40,525 bases of DNA from Saprospiraceae bacterium UBA2329 (GCA_002344975.1 DDUV01000086.1:1-40525); one strand, 5' to 3'. Numbered from the stretch's first letter, positions 13,819-22,117 are shown. Notes: generated from the letters alone by a model not told the origin. A program made the numbers and translations.

Positions 13819-14847
13819 ATGCAACGCTTTTTATTCTCGCTCTGCATGGTATGCGGCATGTTTGTCATTGGAACTGCACAAACCTTGCCCTACACTTTTT
13901 CAACGGCCACAGCAGTTTACGAGCCATTAGAAAACGCTATCTCGCTCAACAATGGCGAGCTTTGGGACGACCCCGACTTTGTAGTGCCCATTGGGTTTGA
14001 GTTCGATTTATTTGGCCAGTCTATCAATGAGTTGTCCTTTGACTACGGCTTGGGAGGCATCGTGGGAGCAGTTGATAACGGAGAGAATTTCATATCCCTG
14101 CTCATTCCTTACGGCTCCGATATAGCCGACCGCGGGCAACTCACCGGGGAATCCAAATCTGAAATTCGCTACCTGACCGAAGGCGCCCCCGGCAGCCGTA
14201 TTTTCAAATTGGAATGGAGCAATGCCGGGTTTTATTATGAAATGGACGAAAACGAAACCAACGACGATTTTGTCAATTTTCAGATGTGGCTCTATGAAGG
14301 CAGCAATATCATTGAGTTCCGCTACGGCGAAAGCTCTATTGCCGACCCCGATCTCGTGCATGAATTTGCCGGCAGCCCATTGGTCGCACTCGTAGATACC
14401 ATTATAGCAGACGGTTCCGACGTTGCCTCTCTTTTTTATCTGAAAGGCGACCCTGACAGCCCTTCTGTTTTTACTACAAACAGCATCCTCGATTTATTTT
14501 TCCTTAACTCCATTTTAGACGACAGCCCTGCCGACGGACAAATTTATCGCTTTGCACCCAACGTTTCATCCCTGTTCGGCCCGTCTCTTGTTGCATCCGA
14601 GGTACAAGCCTGGCCAACAGTCGCTACCGAGAAGGTCACTTTGTACTGGCCGGAGTGGGAAACGACGCAGGCTCGCGCTCAGGCTCGCATAATAGATGCG
14701 CAGGGTCGCGCGTTTGGTTCGCCGACCGCCATCGCAGGCGCTGTGACCGAAATCAGCGTGGCACACCTGCCGGCCGGAGCATATTGGGTTCAATTGTTGC
14801 TTCCCGGCGGCGGCTTGGCCGGATCGAAAAAAATAATCAAACAGTGA
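13819..14847 (+). CDS. Secreted protein of unknown function with T9SS sorting domain
   Basis: The 342-residue protein has a signal peptide (MQRFLFSLCMVCGMFVIGTAQ). An unrecognised beta-rich domain follows (LWDDPDFVVPIGFEFDLFGQ..., FKLEWSNAGFYYE, MWLYEGSNIIEFRYG). The C-terminal 80 residues fit a T9SS type A sorting domain, with WPTVATEKVTLYW in place of the common YPNPA block, then RIIDAQGR, LPAGAYWVQL and a basic end SKKIIKQ. The middle pattern 'FxLEWxNAGF...NFQMWLYEGSNIIEFRYG' resembles modules seen in other Bacteroidota secreted proteins, but the ligand is unknown. The ATG at 13819 is chosen because it gives the signal peptide. Confidence 0.8.
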   Translation: MQRFLFSLCMVCGMFVIGTAQTLPYTFSTATAVYEPLENAISLNNGELWDDPDFVVPIGFEFDLFGQSINELSFDYGLGGIVGAVDNGENFISLLIPYGSDIADRGQLTGESKSEIRYLTEGAPGSRIFKLEWSNAGFYYEMDENETNDDFVNFQMWLYEGSNIIEFRYGESSIADPDLVHEFAGSPLVALVDTIIADGSDVASLFYLKGDPDSPSVFTTNSILDLFFLNSILDDSPADGQIYRFAPNVSSLFGPSLVASEVQAWPTVATEKVTLYWPEWETTQARAQARIIDAQGRAFGSPTAIAGAVTEISVAHLPAGAYWVQLLLPGGGLAGSKKIIKQ

Positions 14848-14852
14848 GGCAT

Positions 14853-14883
14853 TTGCCGGAATCACTGAAAACACTTACCTTTG
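14853..14883 (+). promoter_or_regulatory. Promoter TTG-N20-TACCTTTG for the bamD operon
   Basis: TTG at 14853-14855 and TACCTTTG at 14876-14883 are separated by 20 bp, a strong match to the Bacteroidota housekeeping consensus. The box ends only 7 bp before the bamD ATG, so the message should have almost no leader. Confidence 0.7.
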
Positions 14884-14890
14884 CGCCCTT

Positions 14891-15742
14891 ATGAGGAAGA
14901 AGTTTGCTTTGCCTGTTCTTTTTGCCGGTTTTGCGGCCATGCTTGTGTTCGGCGGATGTCGCAGCGAATACGAGAAAATCCGCACCGGCGGCGATCCCGA
15001 AACGATCCGCAAAAAAGCTTTTGAGTATTATGACGAAAAAGACTACGTGAAAGCGCAGGGCTTGCTGGAACTGGCATTGCCGAGCTTCAAGGGTAAGAAA
15101 GAAGCCGAGGAGATTTATTATCGCTACACCTACACCTATTATCACACTCGCCAGTATTTGTTGGCATCGTATTATTTCAACAGCTTCGTGCAAACCTTCG
15201 GCGGCAGCCCGTACAAAGAGGAAATGGCCTTCATGTCGGCTTATTCCAATTACAAAATGTCGCCTACGTTTCGCCTTGATCAGACGCATACGCTCAAGGC
15301 CATCGAAGACTTTCAGTTGTTTACCAATACCTATCCGGAGAGCGAGCGGGTGGCGGAGTGCAACAAGCTCATTGACGAATTGAGAAGCAAACTGGAGCGC
15401 AAAGCCTACGACGAAGGGCGGCTTTATTTTGATTTGCGCAATTATCAGTCTTCGGTGCAATCTTTTGAAAATCTGTTGCGCGACTTCCCCGAGACCAACA
15501 ATGCCGAAGATGTGCGTTTTATGATTTTGAAGGCCAATTTCCTGCTGGCCGAAAACAGCGTGATTGACAAGCAGGGCGACCGTTATACGGAGACGCTCGA
15601 ACGTGCCGAAGAATTCCTGGCCCGTTACGGCAAAAGCGCCAATGCCAAAGAGGCGGCCACTATGAAAGAGACTTCCATTAAAAAAATAAAACAATTAGAA
15701 AATGTCGGATATAAAAGCAAAAGCACAAGGTCTGGAACCTAG
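14891..15742 (+). CDS. bamD: Outer membrane assembly lipoprotein BamD
   Basis: The 283-residue lipoprotein has the lipobox FGGC near residue 23, followed by TPR-like helices: KAFEYYDEKDYVKAQGLLELALPSF, EEIYYRYTYTYYHTRQYLLASYYFNSFVQTF, AIEDFQLFTNTYPESERV, RNYQSSVQSFENLLRDFPETNNAED (given in outline). BamD is the essential lipoprotein partner of BamA in folding outer membrane beta-barrels, anchored to the periplasmic face of the outer membrane. It opens a gene cluster conserved across Bacteroidota. Its last 41 bases overlap the rpoZ-like gene in another frame, so translation of the two is probably coupled. Confidence 0.9.
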   Translation: MRKKFALPVLFAGFAAMLVFGGCRSEYEKIRTGGDPETIRKKAFEYYDEKDYVKAQGLLELALPSFKGKKEAEEIYYRYTYTYYHTRQYLLASYYFNSFVQTFGGSPYKEEMAFMSAYSNYKMSPTFRLDQTHTLKAIEDFQLFTNTYPESERVAECNKLIDELRSKLERKAYDEGRLYFDLRNYQSSVQSFENLLRDFPETNNAEDVRFMILKANFLLAENSVIDKQGDRYTETLERAEEFLARYGKSANAKEAATMKETSIKKIKQLENVGYKSKSTRSGT

Positions 15743-16058
15743 CGTAGGCCCTCGCGACGTAGGCGCTATGGTAAAAGACACGGGCAATGTGTACGAATCG
15801 TTGTCTATCATCTCCAAGCGCTCCCGTCAGCTCAATACCGAGCTGAAGTATGAGTTGCATCAAAAATTGGAGGAGTTCGCCGTTTCTTCCGATACCATCG
15901 AAGAAATCAACGAAAACAAGGAGCAGATAGAAATCTCCAAGTTTTACGAAAAGCTCCCCAACCCGGCGCTCATCGCTACGGAAGAGTTTACCAAAGGCGA
16001 ACTGGCGTACCGTTTGGTTGACAAAAAGCCTCGCCTGAACAGAGGCGGCGGCGAATAA
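15702..16058 (+). CDS. rpoZ: RNA polymerase omega subunit-like (RpoZ/Rpb6) protein
   Basis: The 118-residue protein corresponds to the omega-like protein found after bamD in Bacteroidota. The central omega/Rpb6 fold pattern NVYESLSIISKRSRQLNTELKYELHQKL and a late LPNPALIATEEFTKGELAYRLVDKKP match the position of the omega conserved region. Omega aids assembly and stability of RNA polymerase. It starts inside the end of bamD. The assignment relies on gene order as much as on sequence. Confidence 0.8.
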   Translation: MSDIKAKAQGLEPSVGPRDVGAMVKDTGNVYESLSIISKRSRQLNTELKYELHQKLEEFAVSSDTIEEINENKEQIEISKFYEKLPNPALIATEEFTKGELAYRLVDKKPRLNRGGGE

Positions 16059-16072
16059 GGCTTGTACCCTGC

Positions 16073-16107
16073 AACGGCCATCCTGAACATACATCAGGGT
16101 GGCCGTT
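16073..16107 (+). terminator. Intercistronic hairpin between rpoZ and coaBC
   Basis: AACGGCCATCCTGA at 16073-16086 pairs with TCAGGGTGGCCGTT at 16094-16107, with one G·T-type mispair and a 7-nt loop. Only TTT follows, so it may attenuate rather than stop transcription, or mark an mRNA processing site inside the operon. Confidence 0.5.
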
Positions 16108-16126
16108 TCCTATCAACGCTCGTGCC

Positions 16127-17341
16127 ATGAGCAGTTTGCAAAACAAAAAAATCATCCTCGGCATCACGGGGAGCATTGCGGCCTACAAAGCGGCGCAATT
16201 AGTGCGTTTGTTGGCCAAGTCAGGTGCAGAAGTGCAGGTGCTGATGACCGACGCAGCTACGGGGTTCATTACTCCGCTCACCCTGTCTACACTTTCCAAG
16301 CGGCCTGTATTGACGGGCATTCACACAGAAGAAGGCTGGAACAATCACGTCGAATTGGGGCTTTGGGCCGATGCGCTGGTCATTGCGCCACTCACCGCCA
16401 CCACCTTGGCCAAGCTGTCTATGGGCATCGCCGACAACATCCTCGCAGCGGTGTATCTGTCGGCGCGTTGCCCAGTCTTTTTTGCGCCCGCCATGGACTT
16501 AGACATGTGGAAACACCCTGCCGTGCAAGGGCATGTGGAGCGCTTGCAATCCTTTGGAAATCACCTCATTCCGGTAGGATACGGCGAACTCGCCAGCGGC
16601 CTCACCGGCGAAGGGCGCATGGCCGAACCGGAGGAGATCGTGCGATTGCTGGAGGAGTTTTTAGCAAAAAAACAAGACCTGACCGGCAAAAAAATCCTCA
16701 TTACGGCAGGCCCCACCTACGAACCCATTGATCCGGTGCGCTTTGTGGGCAATCGCTCATCGGGGCGCATGGGCGTGGCTTTGGCCAATGCAGCAGCAAG
16801 GCGAGGGGCTTCCGTTACCCTCATTTTGGGGCCGTCCAAATTGTCGCCGACCGAACCGTCGGTAGAAACCATACGGGTAGAAACGGCGCAGCAAATGTAC
16901 GATCAGGCCCTTCGCTGCTTTCCCGCCGCTGACGCAGCCATCATGGCCGCCGCCGTCGCCGATTACCGGCCTGCCGAGGTGGCCGACGAAAAAATCAAAA
17001 AAGCGGGCGAGGAAATGAACATCCGCCTTGTCAAAAACCCCGACATCGCCGCAACGCTGGGCAGCCGCAAACAGCCGGGGCAAATCATCATCGGCTTTGC
17101 GCTGGAAACCAACAATGAAGCCGACAACGCCCGCGAAAAACTCCTCAAAAAAAATATGGACTGCATCGTCCTCAATTCTCTGCGCGATGCCGGTGCGGGT
17201 TTCGACGTGCCCACCAATCGCGTCATGCTGTTGTTTAAAGACAATAATAGCCTGCATTTCGAGTTAAAACACAAGGACGCCGTGGCCGAAGACATCCTCG
17301 ATGCTGCCGTCCGATTGTGGAATGTTTCATCAACTATTTGA
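16127..17341 (+). CDS. coaBC: Bifunctional phosphopantothenoylcysteine decarboxylase / phosphopantothenate-cysteine ligase
   Basis: The 404-residue enzyme performs two steps of coenzyme A synthesis in the cytosol. The CoaC half (residues 1-185) has GITGSIAAYKAAQLVRLL, the NHVELG active-site His and APAMDLDMW. The CoaB half (about 190-395) has KKILITAGPTYEPIDPVRFVGNRSSGRMG, AAVADYRP, KNPDIAATLG and GFALETNN. The segment equivalent to E. coli ACGDxGxGRM (catalytic Cys158) reads ASGLTGEGRM here, with Ser at the Cys position. I believe a Ser here may be usual in this phylum, but this should be checked. It is the third gene of the conserved bamD cluster. Confidence 0.92.
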   Translation: MSSLQNKKIILGITGSIAAYKAAQLVRLLAKSGAEVQVLMTDAATGFITPLTLSTLSKRPVLTGIHTEEGWNNHVELGLWADALVIAPLTATTLAKLSMGIADNILAAVYLSARCPVFFAPAMDLDMWKHPAVQGHVERLQSFGNHLIPVGYGELASGLTGEGRMAEPEEIVRLLEEFLAKKQDLTGKKILITAGPTYEPIDPVRFVGNRSSGRMGVALANAAARRGASVTLILGPSKLSPTEPSVETIRVETAQQMYDQALRCFPAADAAIMAAAVADYRPAEVADEKIKKAGEEMNIRLVKNPDIAATLGSRKQPGQIIIGFALETNNEADNAREKLLKKNMDCIVLNSLRDAGAGFDVPTNRVMLLFKDNNSLHFELKHKDAVAEDILDAAVRLWNVSSTI

Positions 17342-17349
17342 CCGTATTT

Positions 17350-18261
17350 ATGAGAGTTTCTTCACTTTTTTTTGCAGCCCTGTTCCTTTTGGGAGGTCTC
17401 GGTTCGCTCCACGCACAGGAGCTTCAGTTTTCTATAAAAATCAATACTCAGCGCCTGCAAACGGTGGACCCCAAGGTGTTTGAAACCCTGGAAAAAACCA
17501 TTTACGACTTTCTCAATAACACCAAATTCACCGATCACGTCTATGAGCAGGGCGAGCGCATCAACTGCAATATTCAGCTCATCATACAGCAGGAAATCTC
17601 GCCTACCCGTTTCAAGGCGGATATTGCCATTCAGGCTTCCCGGCCCATTTATGGCAGCAATTCCCAAACAACGATGATCAACCACCAGGATCGCGACGTT
17701 ACCTTCGACTACGAGCAATTCCAACCCCTCATCTTTTCCCGCAACGCCTACAATGACAACCTCTCCGCGGTGCTGTCTTTTTATGCCTACTTCATCCTCG
17801 GCATGGACTATGACTCTTTTTCGCCTTTCGGCGGAGACCCTTATTACAAAATAGCTCAGGACATCGTCAACAATGTGCCCCAGGGCGCCGCAGTGGCCAA
17901 TCCCGGCTGGCGTTCGGTGGACGGCACCCGCAATCGCTACTGGATGGTGGAAAACGTGCTCTCGCCGCGCGTGCGCCCCATGCGCCAGGCCATTTATGAT
18001 TATCACCGCCACGGTTTAGATGTGATGGCCAAGCAACCCGCCGCCGGTCGCGCCATTATGATGCAGGCTTTGGACGACATCGCGCAGGTCAATCAGGTGT
18101 ATCCCAACAGCATGATCGTACAGATGTTTAACCAAACCAAAGGCCAGGAAGTGACCGAGATTTTTAAAGGCGGCACGCCCCAGGAGAAAGACCGCGTCAT
18201 CGGAGTACTCACCCGCATTGACCCCACCAATGCGGGGCGTTATCGCAGCATCCGTTCCTGA
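17350..18261 (+). CDS. DUF4835 domain protein
   Basis: The 303-residue protein starts MRVSSLFFAALFLLGGLGSLHAQ, a signal peptide. It then carries the DUF4835 domain, seen in outline as INTQRLQTVDPKVFETLEKTIYDFLNNTKFTDHVYEQGERINCNIQLII, RPIYGSNSQT, VLSFYAYFILGMDYDSFSPFGGDPYY and a conserved end region QVYPNSMIVQMF...EIFKGG. It is found in Bacteroidota next to coaBC and is probably periplasmic; its function is not known. It begins 8 bp after coaBC and ends 3 bp before purN, so these are in one operon. Confidence 0.88.
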   Translation: MRVSSLFFAALFLLGGLGSLHAQELQFSIKINTQRLQTVDPKVFETLEKTIYDFLNNTKFTDHVYEQGERINCNIQLIIQQEISPTRFKADIAIQASRPIYGSNSQTTMINHQDRDVTFDYEQFQPLIFSRNAYNDNLSAVLSFYAYFILGMDYDSFSPFGGDPYYKIAQDIVNNVPQGAAVANPGWRSVDGTRNRYWMVENVLSPRVRPMRQAIYDYHRHGLDVMAKQPAAGRAIMMQALDDIAQVNQVYPNSMIVQMFNQTKGQEVTEIFKGGTPQEKDRVIGVLTRIDPTNAGRYRSIRS

Positions 18262-18264
18262 GCC

Positions 18265-18849
18265 ATGCCTGTTTCCATAGCCGTTTTTGCCTCCGGTACC
18301 GGCAGCAATGCCCGCCGCATCATGCAGCATTTTCAGCACTCTGATGCGGTACAGGTGCGCTTGGTCGTGTCCAACAAAGCCGACGCCGGTGTCCTCGAAA
18401 TAGCGCGCGATATGGGCGTGGAGACACTGGTTATCAACCGAACCGAGTTCTATCACAGCGAGACCATCGTAGAAGAACTGCGCCGCAGAGACATCCGATT
18501 CATTGCCTTGGCCGGTTTTCTGTGGCTGATTCCTGAGTATTTGGTGCAGGCTTTTCCCCGCGCCATTGTCAATATACACCCGGCATTGTTGCCCAAATTC
18601 GGCGGCAAAGGCATGTACGGCGCCCATGTACACGAGGCGGTAAAACAGGCCGGCGAAACGGAAAGCGGCATCACGATACATTATGTGGACGAGCATTATG
18701 ACGAGGGGCAACCCGTCTTTCAGGCCCGCTGCCCGGTGCTCCCCACCGATACCGCTACCGACATCGCCCGCCGCGTGCTCGAACTCGAACACAGGCATTT
18801 TCCACTCGTCATAGAGCAATTGTTGCTGAACCTGCCAGTAGTAGGGTGA
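18265..18849 (+). CDS. purN: Phosphoribosylglycinamide formyltransferase
   Basis: The 194-residue enzyme transfers a formyl group from 10-formyl-THF to GAR in purine synthesis. The N-terminal FASGTGSNA phosphate-binding loop, the AGFLWLIPEYLV segment, the catalytic NIHPALLPKFGG (Asn and His) and the Asp in HYVDEHYDEG are all present. The length is normal for PurN. It starts 3 bp after DUF4835. In many Bacteroidota recN follows DUF4835, so the purN neighbour is a departure worth noting. Confidence 0.92.
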   Translation: MPVSIAVFASGTGSNARRIMQHFQHSDAVQVRLVVSNKADAGVLEIARDMGVETLVINRTEFYHSETIVEELRRRDIRFIALAGFLWLIPEYLVQAFPRAIVNIHPALLPKFGGKGMYGAHVHEAVKQAGETESGITIHYVDEHYDEGQPVFQARCPVLPTDTATDIARRVLELEHRHFPLVIEQLLLNLPVVG

Positions 18850-18870
18850 ATCTTACAAAAAACAAAAATC

Positions 18871-19185
18871 ATGTTGGTAAAAACACCGCCTCCGCCCTAT
18901 TACGCCGTCATTTTCAGCAGCTTGCGCGCCGATGACGATCCCGCTTACCACGAAACCGCCCTCCGCATGGTAGAACTGGCGAGCAATCAGCCGGGCTTTC
19001 TGGGCATGGAATCGGCCCGCAATGAAGTGGGCATTACGGTTTCTTATTGGGAAAACGAGGAGGCCATTCGGCAATGGAAAAGGCAGACGGAGCATTTGGA
19101 TGCGCAGCAATCGGGCCGCAAAAGCTGGTACAGCGCGTATGCCGTGCGGGTTTGCCGGGTAGAGCGGGCGTATGAGTTTGGTTGA
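18871..19185 (+). CDS. Antibiotic biosynthesis monooxygenase (ABM)-like protein
   Basis: This 104-residue protein has the dimeric alpha-beta barrel pattern of the ABM family: YYAVIFSSLR, MVELASNQPGFLGMESAR, GITVSYWENEEAIRQWKRQTEH and a closing SWYSAYAVRVCRVERAYEFG strand. Members include small quinol or heme-type monooxygenases and stress proteins of the YqjZ type. The specific substrate is unknown. It follows purN by 21 bp and is convergent with holA, whose stop codon begins two bases after this gene ends. Confidence 0.82.
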   Translation: MLVKTPPPPYYAVIFSSLRADDDPAYHETALRMVELASNQPGFLGMESARNEVGITVSYWENEEAIRQWKRQTEHLDAQQSGRKSWYSAYAVRVCRVERAYEFG

Positions 19186-19187
19186 TT

Positions 19188-20195
19188 TTAATGTAGAATT
19201 TTCCAAACCAACTCCCGAAGTAAATCCCCATCCTCGTAATTGGCGGAGTCAATATTCACCCCTTTGCTTTTGAGATCGTATTCGTGCAGGTAGCCGATGA
19301 TGTCTTCGAGCTTGCGGCGCGGGTAGTTGGCGGCAGCCGTTTTGTAATCCCTCAAAAAGTACATATTGCGCAACTGCATAGCCTCCGCCTGTTCTTTGTC
19401 GCTTTTGCCGGGTACAAATTGCAGCATGTAAACGCGGCTGAAATAATTGTACAGCGACGCAATGGTGGCAATGAGCGGGCTGCTTTTGGGATTGGCCCCG
19501 AAGTAGTTCACAATGCGCCCCACGCGCTGCACATTGCGCTCGCCCAGGGCCTTTTGCAGTTCAAACACATTGTAGTCTTTGCTGATGCCGATGTGCGTTT
19601 CGATGTGCGTTTCGGACACTTCGGTACCCGCCGGCAGGTTGAGGGCCAATTTATCGAGTTCGTTGGCCACTTTGGAGAGGTTCGTTCCCAGATATTCGAT
19701 GACCAAGTGCAGGGCTGCGGGCGTTATTTTGAGCTGCCTGCTTTTCAGATAATCCTGTATCCAGGCGGGCATCTGATTGTCGTACAGTTCTTTAGATTCC
19801 AGAATGACGGCGTGGGATTTCAGCGCTGTGCCGAATTTGGTGGCGGTATTGAATTTTTTGTGTTTGTGGCAAATGAACAAAGCCGTGGTGGGCGTGGGTT
19901 TTTCCACATAATTGATCAATTCCGGCAGGCTTTTCATGTCCTGCGCCTCCTTGAGTACCACCACTTGTAGGGGTGCCATCATGGGGTAACGGCGGGCGGC
20001 GTCCAGCACGGCGAGGTGGTCGGTGTCTTTGCCGTACAGCACTGTGAGATTGAACCCCTGTTCGGCCTCGCTGAGGAGTTCTTTTTCGGCGTAGTTGGAA
20101 ACCAAATCAATAAAATAAGGCTCCGTTCCATGTAAAAAATACACGGGCTGCACCTTGCCGGCTTTGAGATCGCGAAGTATTTGGTCGTGAGACAT
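19188..20195 (-). CDS. holA: DNA polymerase III delta subunit
   Basis: The 335-residue protein matches the clamp-loader delta subunit: VYFLHGTEPYFIDLVSNYAEKELL (outline) at the N terminus, then LQVVVLKEAQDM, the AAA+-like core with ALFICHKHKKF, the region TPAALHLVIEYLGTNLSKVANELDKLAL, and a C-terminal helical collar domain (FELQKALGERNVQRVGRIVNYFGANPKSSPLIATIASLYNYF in outline). Delta opens the beta sliding clamp. It is the third gene in a minus-strand run, 3 bp after the ABC permease gene, which is an unusual partnership. Confidence 0.92.
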   Translation of the reverse strand: MSHDQILRDLKAGKVQPVYFLHGTEPYFIDLVSNYAEKELLSEAEQGFNLTVLYGKDTDHLAVLDAARRYPMMAPLQVVVLKEAQDMKSLPELINYVEKPTPTTALFICHKHKKFNTATKFGTALKSHAVILESKELYDNQMPAWIQDYLKSRQLKITPAALHLVIEYLGTNLSKVANELDKLALNLPAGTEVSETHIETHIGISKDYNVFELQKALGERNVQRVGRIVNYFGANPKSSPLIATIASLYNYFSRVYMLQFVPGKSDKEQAEAMQLRNMYFLRDYKTAAANYPRRKLEDIIGYLHEYDLKSKGVNIDSANYEDGDLLRELVWKILH

Positions 20196-20198
20196 GAG

Positions 20199-21467
20199 TT
20201 ACCCTTCTGCCAGTGTCGTCGAAATATCCGTTCGTGCGGCCTGCAAAGCCGGAATCAGCGCTGCCACGATGCCGATGCCCAGCGCGCCGGCCAATAGCCA
20301 GGCTTCTTCTTGCAGGAAGGTAAGCCCGGAGAACGTGTAGCGGTACTCATCCTGCATGAAACGGGCCATGATTTCCATGCCGAAATGACTCAGTGCCATG
20401 CCCAGCGCATACCCCATGAGGGCCGTGATGACGCCTTCCGACAGGATAAGTACCATGAGCCGAAACGGCGATGCGCCCATGACCCGCATCAGCGCCAGTT
20501 CGTAACGGCGCTCGCGCAGCGAACCAAACAGCGAAATGAAAATGCTCAGCCCCGATACGCCGATGATGACGAAAGCCAGCACGCGCAATGCCTCGGCGCC
20601 CATGCCCATGAGGCCGCGCAGGCGCGTGATTTCGATGGCGGGCGTGGCAGCCTGCATGTTGGTGTTTTCGTTGATGGAGCGCTGCATGTTGAGGGTTTGC
20701 ACATTGCGCGCCTTGAATTTGAGCAGAATGGACGTGATGGCCCGGTCGGTTTGCTCGTGCAGGGGAGCAGCCAGGTCGAATTCGGGATGCGCATGTTCGT
20801 GCTCGCGCGCCGCTTCGTCCTCTTCCTCGCTGTGGTCATGGCCGGCGTGTACCGCCCAGATGCTTTGTGTGGGTGTGACGATGAGTTGGTCTATGACGGC
20901 GCCGGTGGGATTGAAAATGCCCACCACGCGAAACTTGTCGGCATCGGTATGCACGAGATTGTCGTCCTGAACAAAGCCATGCGAACTGTGAAAGGCATCG
21001 CCCAATTTCAGTCCCAGCCGCTCGGCAGCGGAAGCGCCCACGCAGACCTCGAAAGTCTTTTCCCACAGGCGGCCTTCGCGGAGGGAAGCGTTGTAGAGTT
21101 TGGGGAAATTGAGGTCGGTACCCACGATGCGATAACTTTTGTAGCTGTCTCCGAGCGAGAGCGGCACCGCCTTTTCGATGAAAGGATGGCCGGGCCGCAG
21201 GAATGCCTTGCACTCTTCGATGGGCAGGTTGCCGGTGGGCGCGTCTATGTGGTACATGCCGGAGAGAATGAGTTGCAGGGGACTGCCTTTTGCCCCGATG
21301 ACGAGGTTGATACCGGCGAGGTTTTTTTCAAATTTCTCCTCCAATTGCCGGTCCAACAGCAGCAAAAGCGAGATCAGCCCGGCGCCCAGCGCGAAGAGCA
21401 CCACGTTGAGCAACGTGGACAAAGGCTTGAAAGTCAGATTTTTCCAACTTAGTTGCAGCAGGTTCAT
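20199..21467 (-). CDS. FtsX/LolC-type ABC transporter permease with His-rich loop
   Basis: The 422-residue permease has a first membrane segment at about 17-38 (STLLNVVLFALGAGLISLLLLL), a long extracytoplasmic domain (MacB-PCD-like), and three C-terminal membrane segments (VLAFVIIGVSGLSIFISLFGSL, LILSEGVITALMGYALGMAL, LLAGALGIGIVAALIPAL). Within the loop, residues about 207-229 hold six His mixed with Asp/Glu (HAGHDHSEEEDE, REHEHAHPE), a probable metal-binding patch. A His-rich permease of this type is reminiscent of the Vibrio Zrg zinc system, so a zinc or metal link is possible but inferred. The start overlaps the ATPase stop by 4 bp (ATGA). holA follows after 3 bp. Confidence 0.85.
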   Translation of the reverse strand: MNLLQLSWKNLTFKPLSTLLNVVLFALGAGLISLLLLLDRQLEEKFEKNLAGINLVIGAKGSPLQLILSGMYHIDAPTGNLPIEECKAFLRPGHPFIEKAVPLSLGDSYKSYRIVGTDLNFPKLYNASLREGRLWEKTFEVCVGASAAERLGLKLGDAFHSSHGFVQDDNLVHTDADKFRVVGIFNPTGAVIDQLIVTPTQSIWAVHAGHDHSEEEDEAAREHEHAHPEFDLAAPLHEQTDRAITSILLKFKARNVQTLNMQRSINENTNMQAATPAIEITRLRGLMGMGAEALRVLAFVIIGVSGLSIFISLFGSLRERRYELALMRVMGASPFRLMVLILSEGVITALMGYALGMALSHFGMEIMARFMQDEYRYTFSGLTFLQEEAWLLAGALGIGIVAALIPALQAARTDISTTLAEG

Positions 21468-22105
21468 GGGCGTTGAGGTTGTAGGCTGATGCGATGGGTG
21501 AACTTTTCCTTGAGACGGCCGTCGTGGGTGACGATGACCAAGGTGGCGCCGGTTTGGGCGGCTTCGCGCTCCAGCAGAGCTACCACCTCCGCGCAATTGT
21601 CGTCGTCCAAGGCCGAGGTAGGCTCATCGGCGAGGATGAGTTTGGGGCGGTTGATGACTGCCCGCGCTATGGCCACGCGCTGCTGCTCGCCCTGGCTGAG
21701 GCGGTCGGTGCGCGACTTCATTTTGTGCCCGATGTCCAAGTGCTGGAGCAGTTCTGCGGCGCGTTGGCGGTCGGGTTGCAGGCCCGCCAATTGCTGTGCC
21801 AGCAGGAGGTTTTCCTCCACGCTGAGGGCGCGCGCGAAATGAGATTTCTGGAAAATGATGCCGATGTTTTTGCCGCGAAAGGCGTCCAATTGCGCGGTGG
21901 ACAAGCTGTCGAAGTCCGTGCCGGCCACCTGTACCGAACCGCTGCGCGGCGCCAGGAGTCCGCCGAGGAGATGCAGCAGGGTGGTTTTTCCGCAGCCCGA
22001 TTGGCCCAGCAGGAGCCAGTGTTCGCCGGCGGCGCAGGCTATGTCGGGAAAGCGCAGTATATGCGTTCCGTCGTAGGAGTAGTGAAGTTGTTGAGCGTTG
22101 AGCAT
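21464..22105 (-). CDS. LolD/MacB-type ABC transporter ATP-binding protein
   Basis: The 213-residue ATPase has Walker A GQSGCGKTT (about 34-42), the Q-loop IIFQKSHF, signature LSQGEQQR, Walker B LILADEPTSALDDD and the H-loop IVTHD. Length and motifs fit the LolD/YknY/MacB branch, which pairs with FtsX-like permeases for lipoprotein, metal or peptide traffic rather than classic import. The ATG at 22105 is chosen; the longer frame upstream runs through intergenic repeats. A TACTTTTG box ends 4 bp before the ATG, implying a leaderless message. Confidence 0.9.
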   Translation of the reverse strand: MLNAQQLHYSYDGTHILRFPDIACAAGEHWLLLGQSGCGKTTLLHLLGGLLAPRSGSVQVAGTDFDSLSTAQLDAFRGKNIGIIFQKSHFARALSVEENLLLAQQLAGLQPDRQRAAELLQHLDIGHKMKSRTDRLSQGEQQRVAIARAVINRPKLILADEPTSALDDDNCAEVVALLEREAAQTGATLVIVTHDGRLKEKFTHRISLQPQRP

Positions 22106-22109
22106 GGTG

Positions 22110-22117
22110 CAAAAGTA
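22110..22117 (-). promoter_or_regulatory. Promoter -7 box TACTTTTG for the ABC transporter operon
   Basis: The minus strand reads TACTTTTG-CACC-ATG, an exact TAnnTTTG box four bases from the start codon. Transcription would begin at or just before the ATG. No -33 TTG is obvious, because the upstream DNA is a GGAAAAT repeat. Confidence 0.55.
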
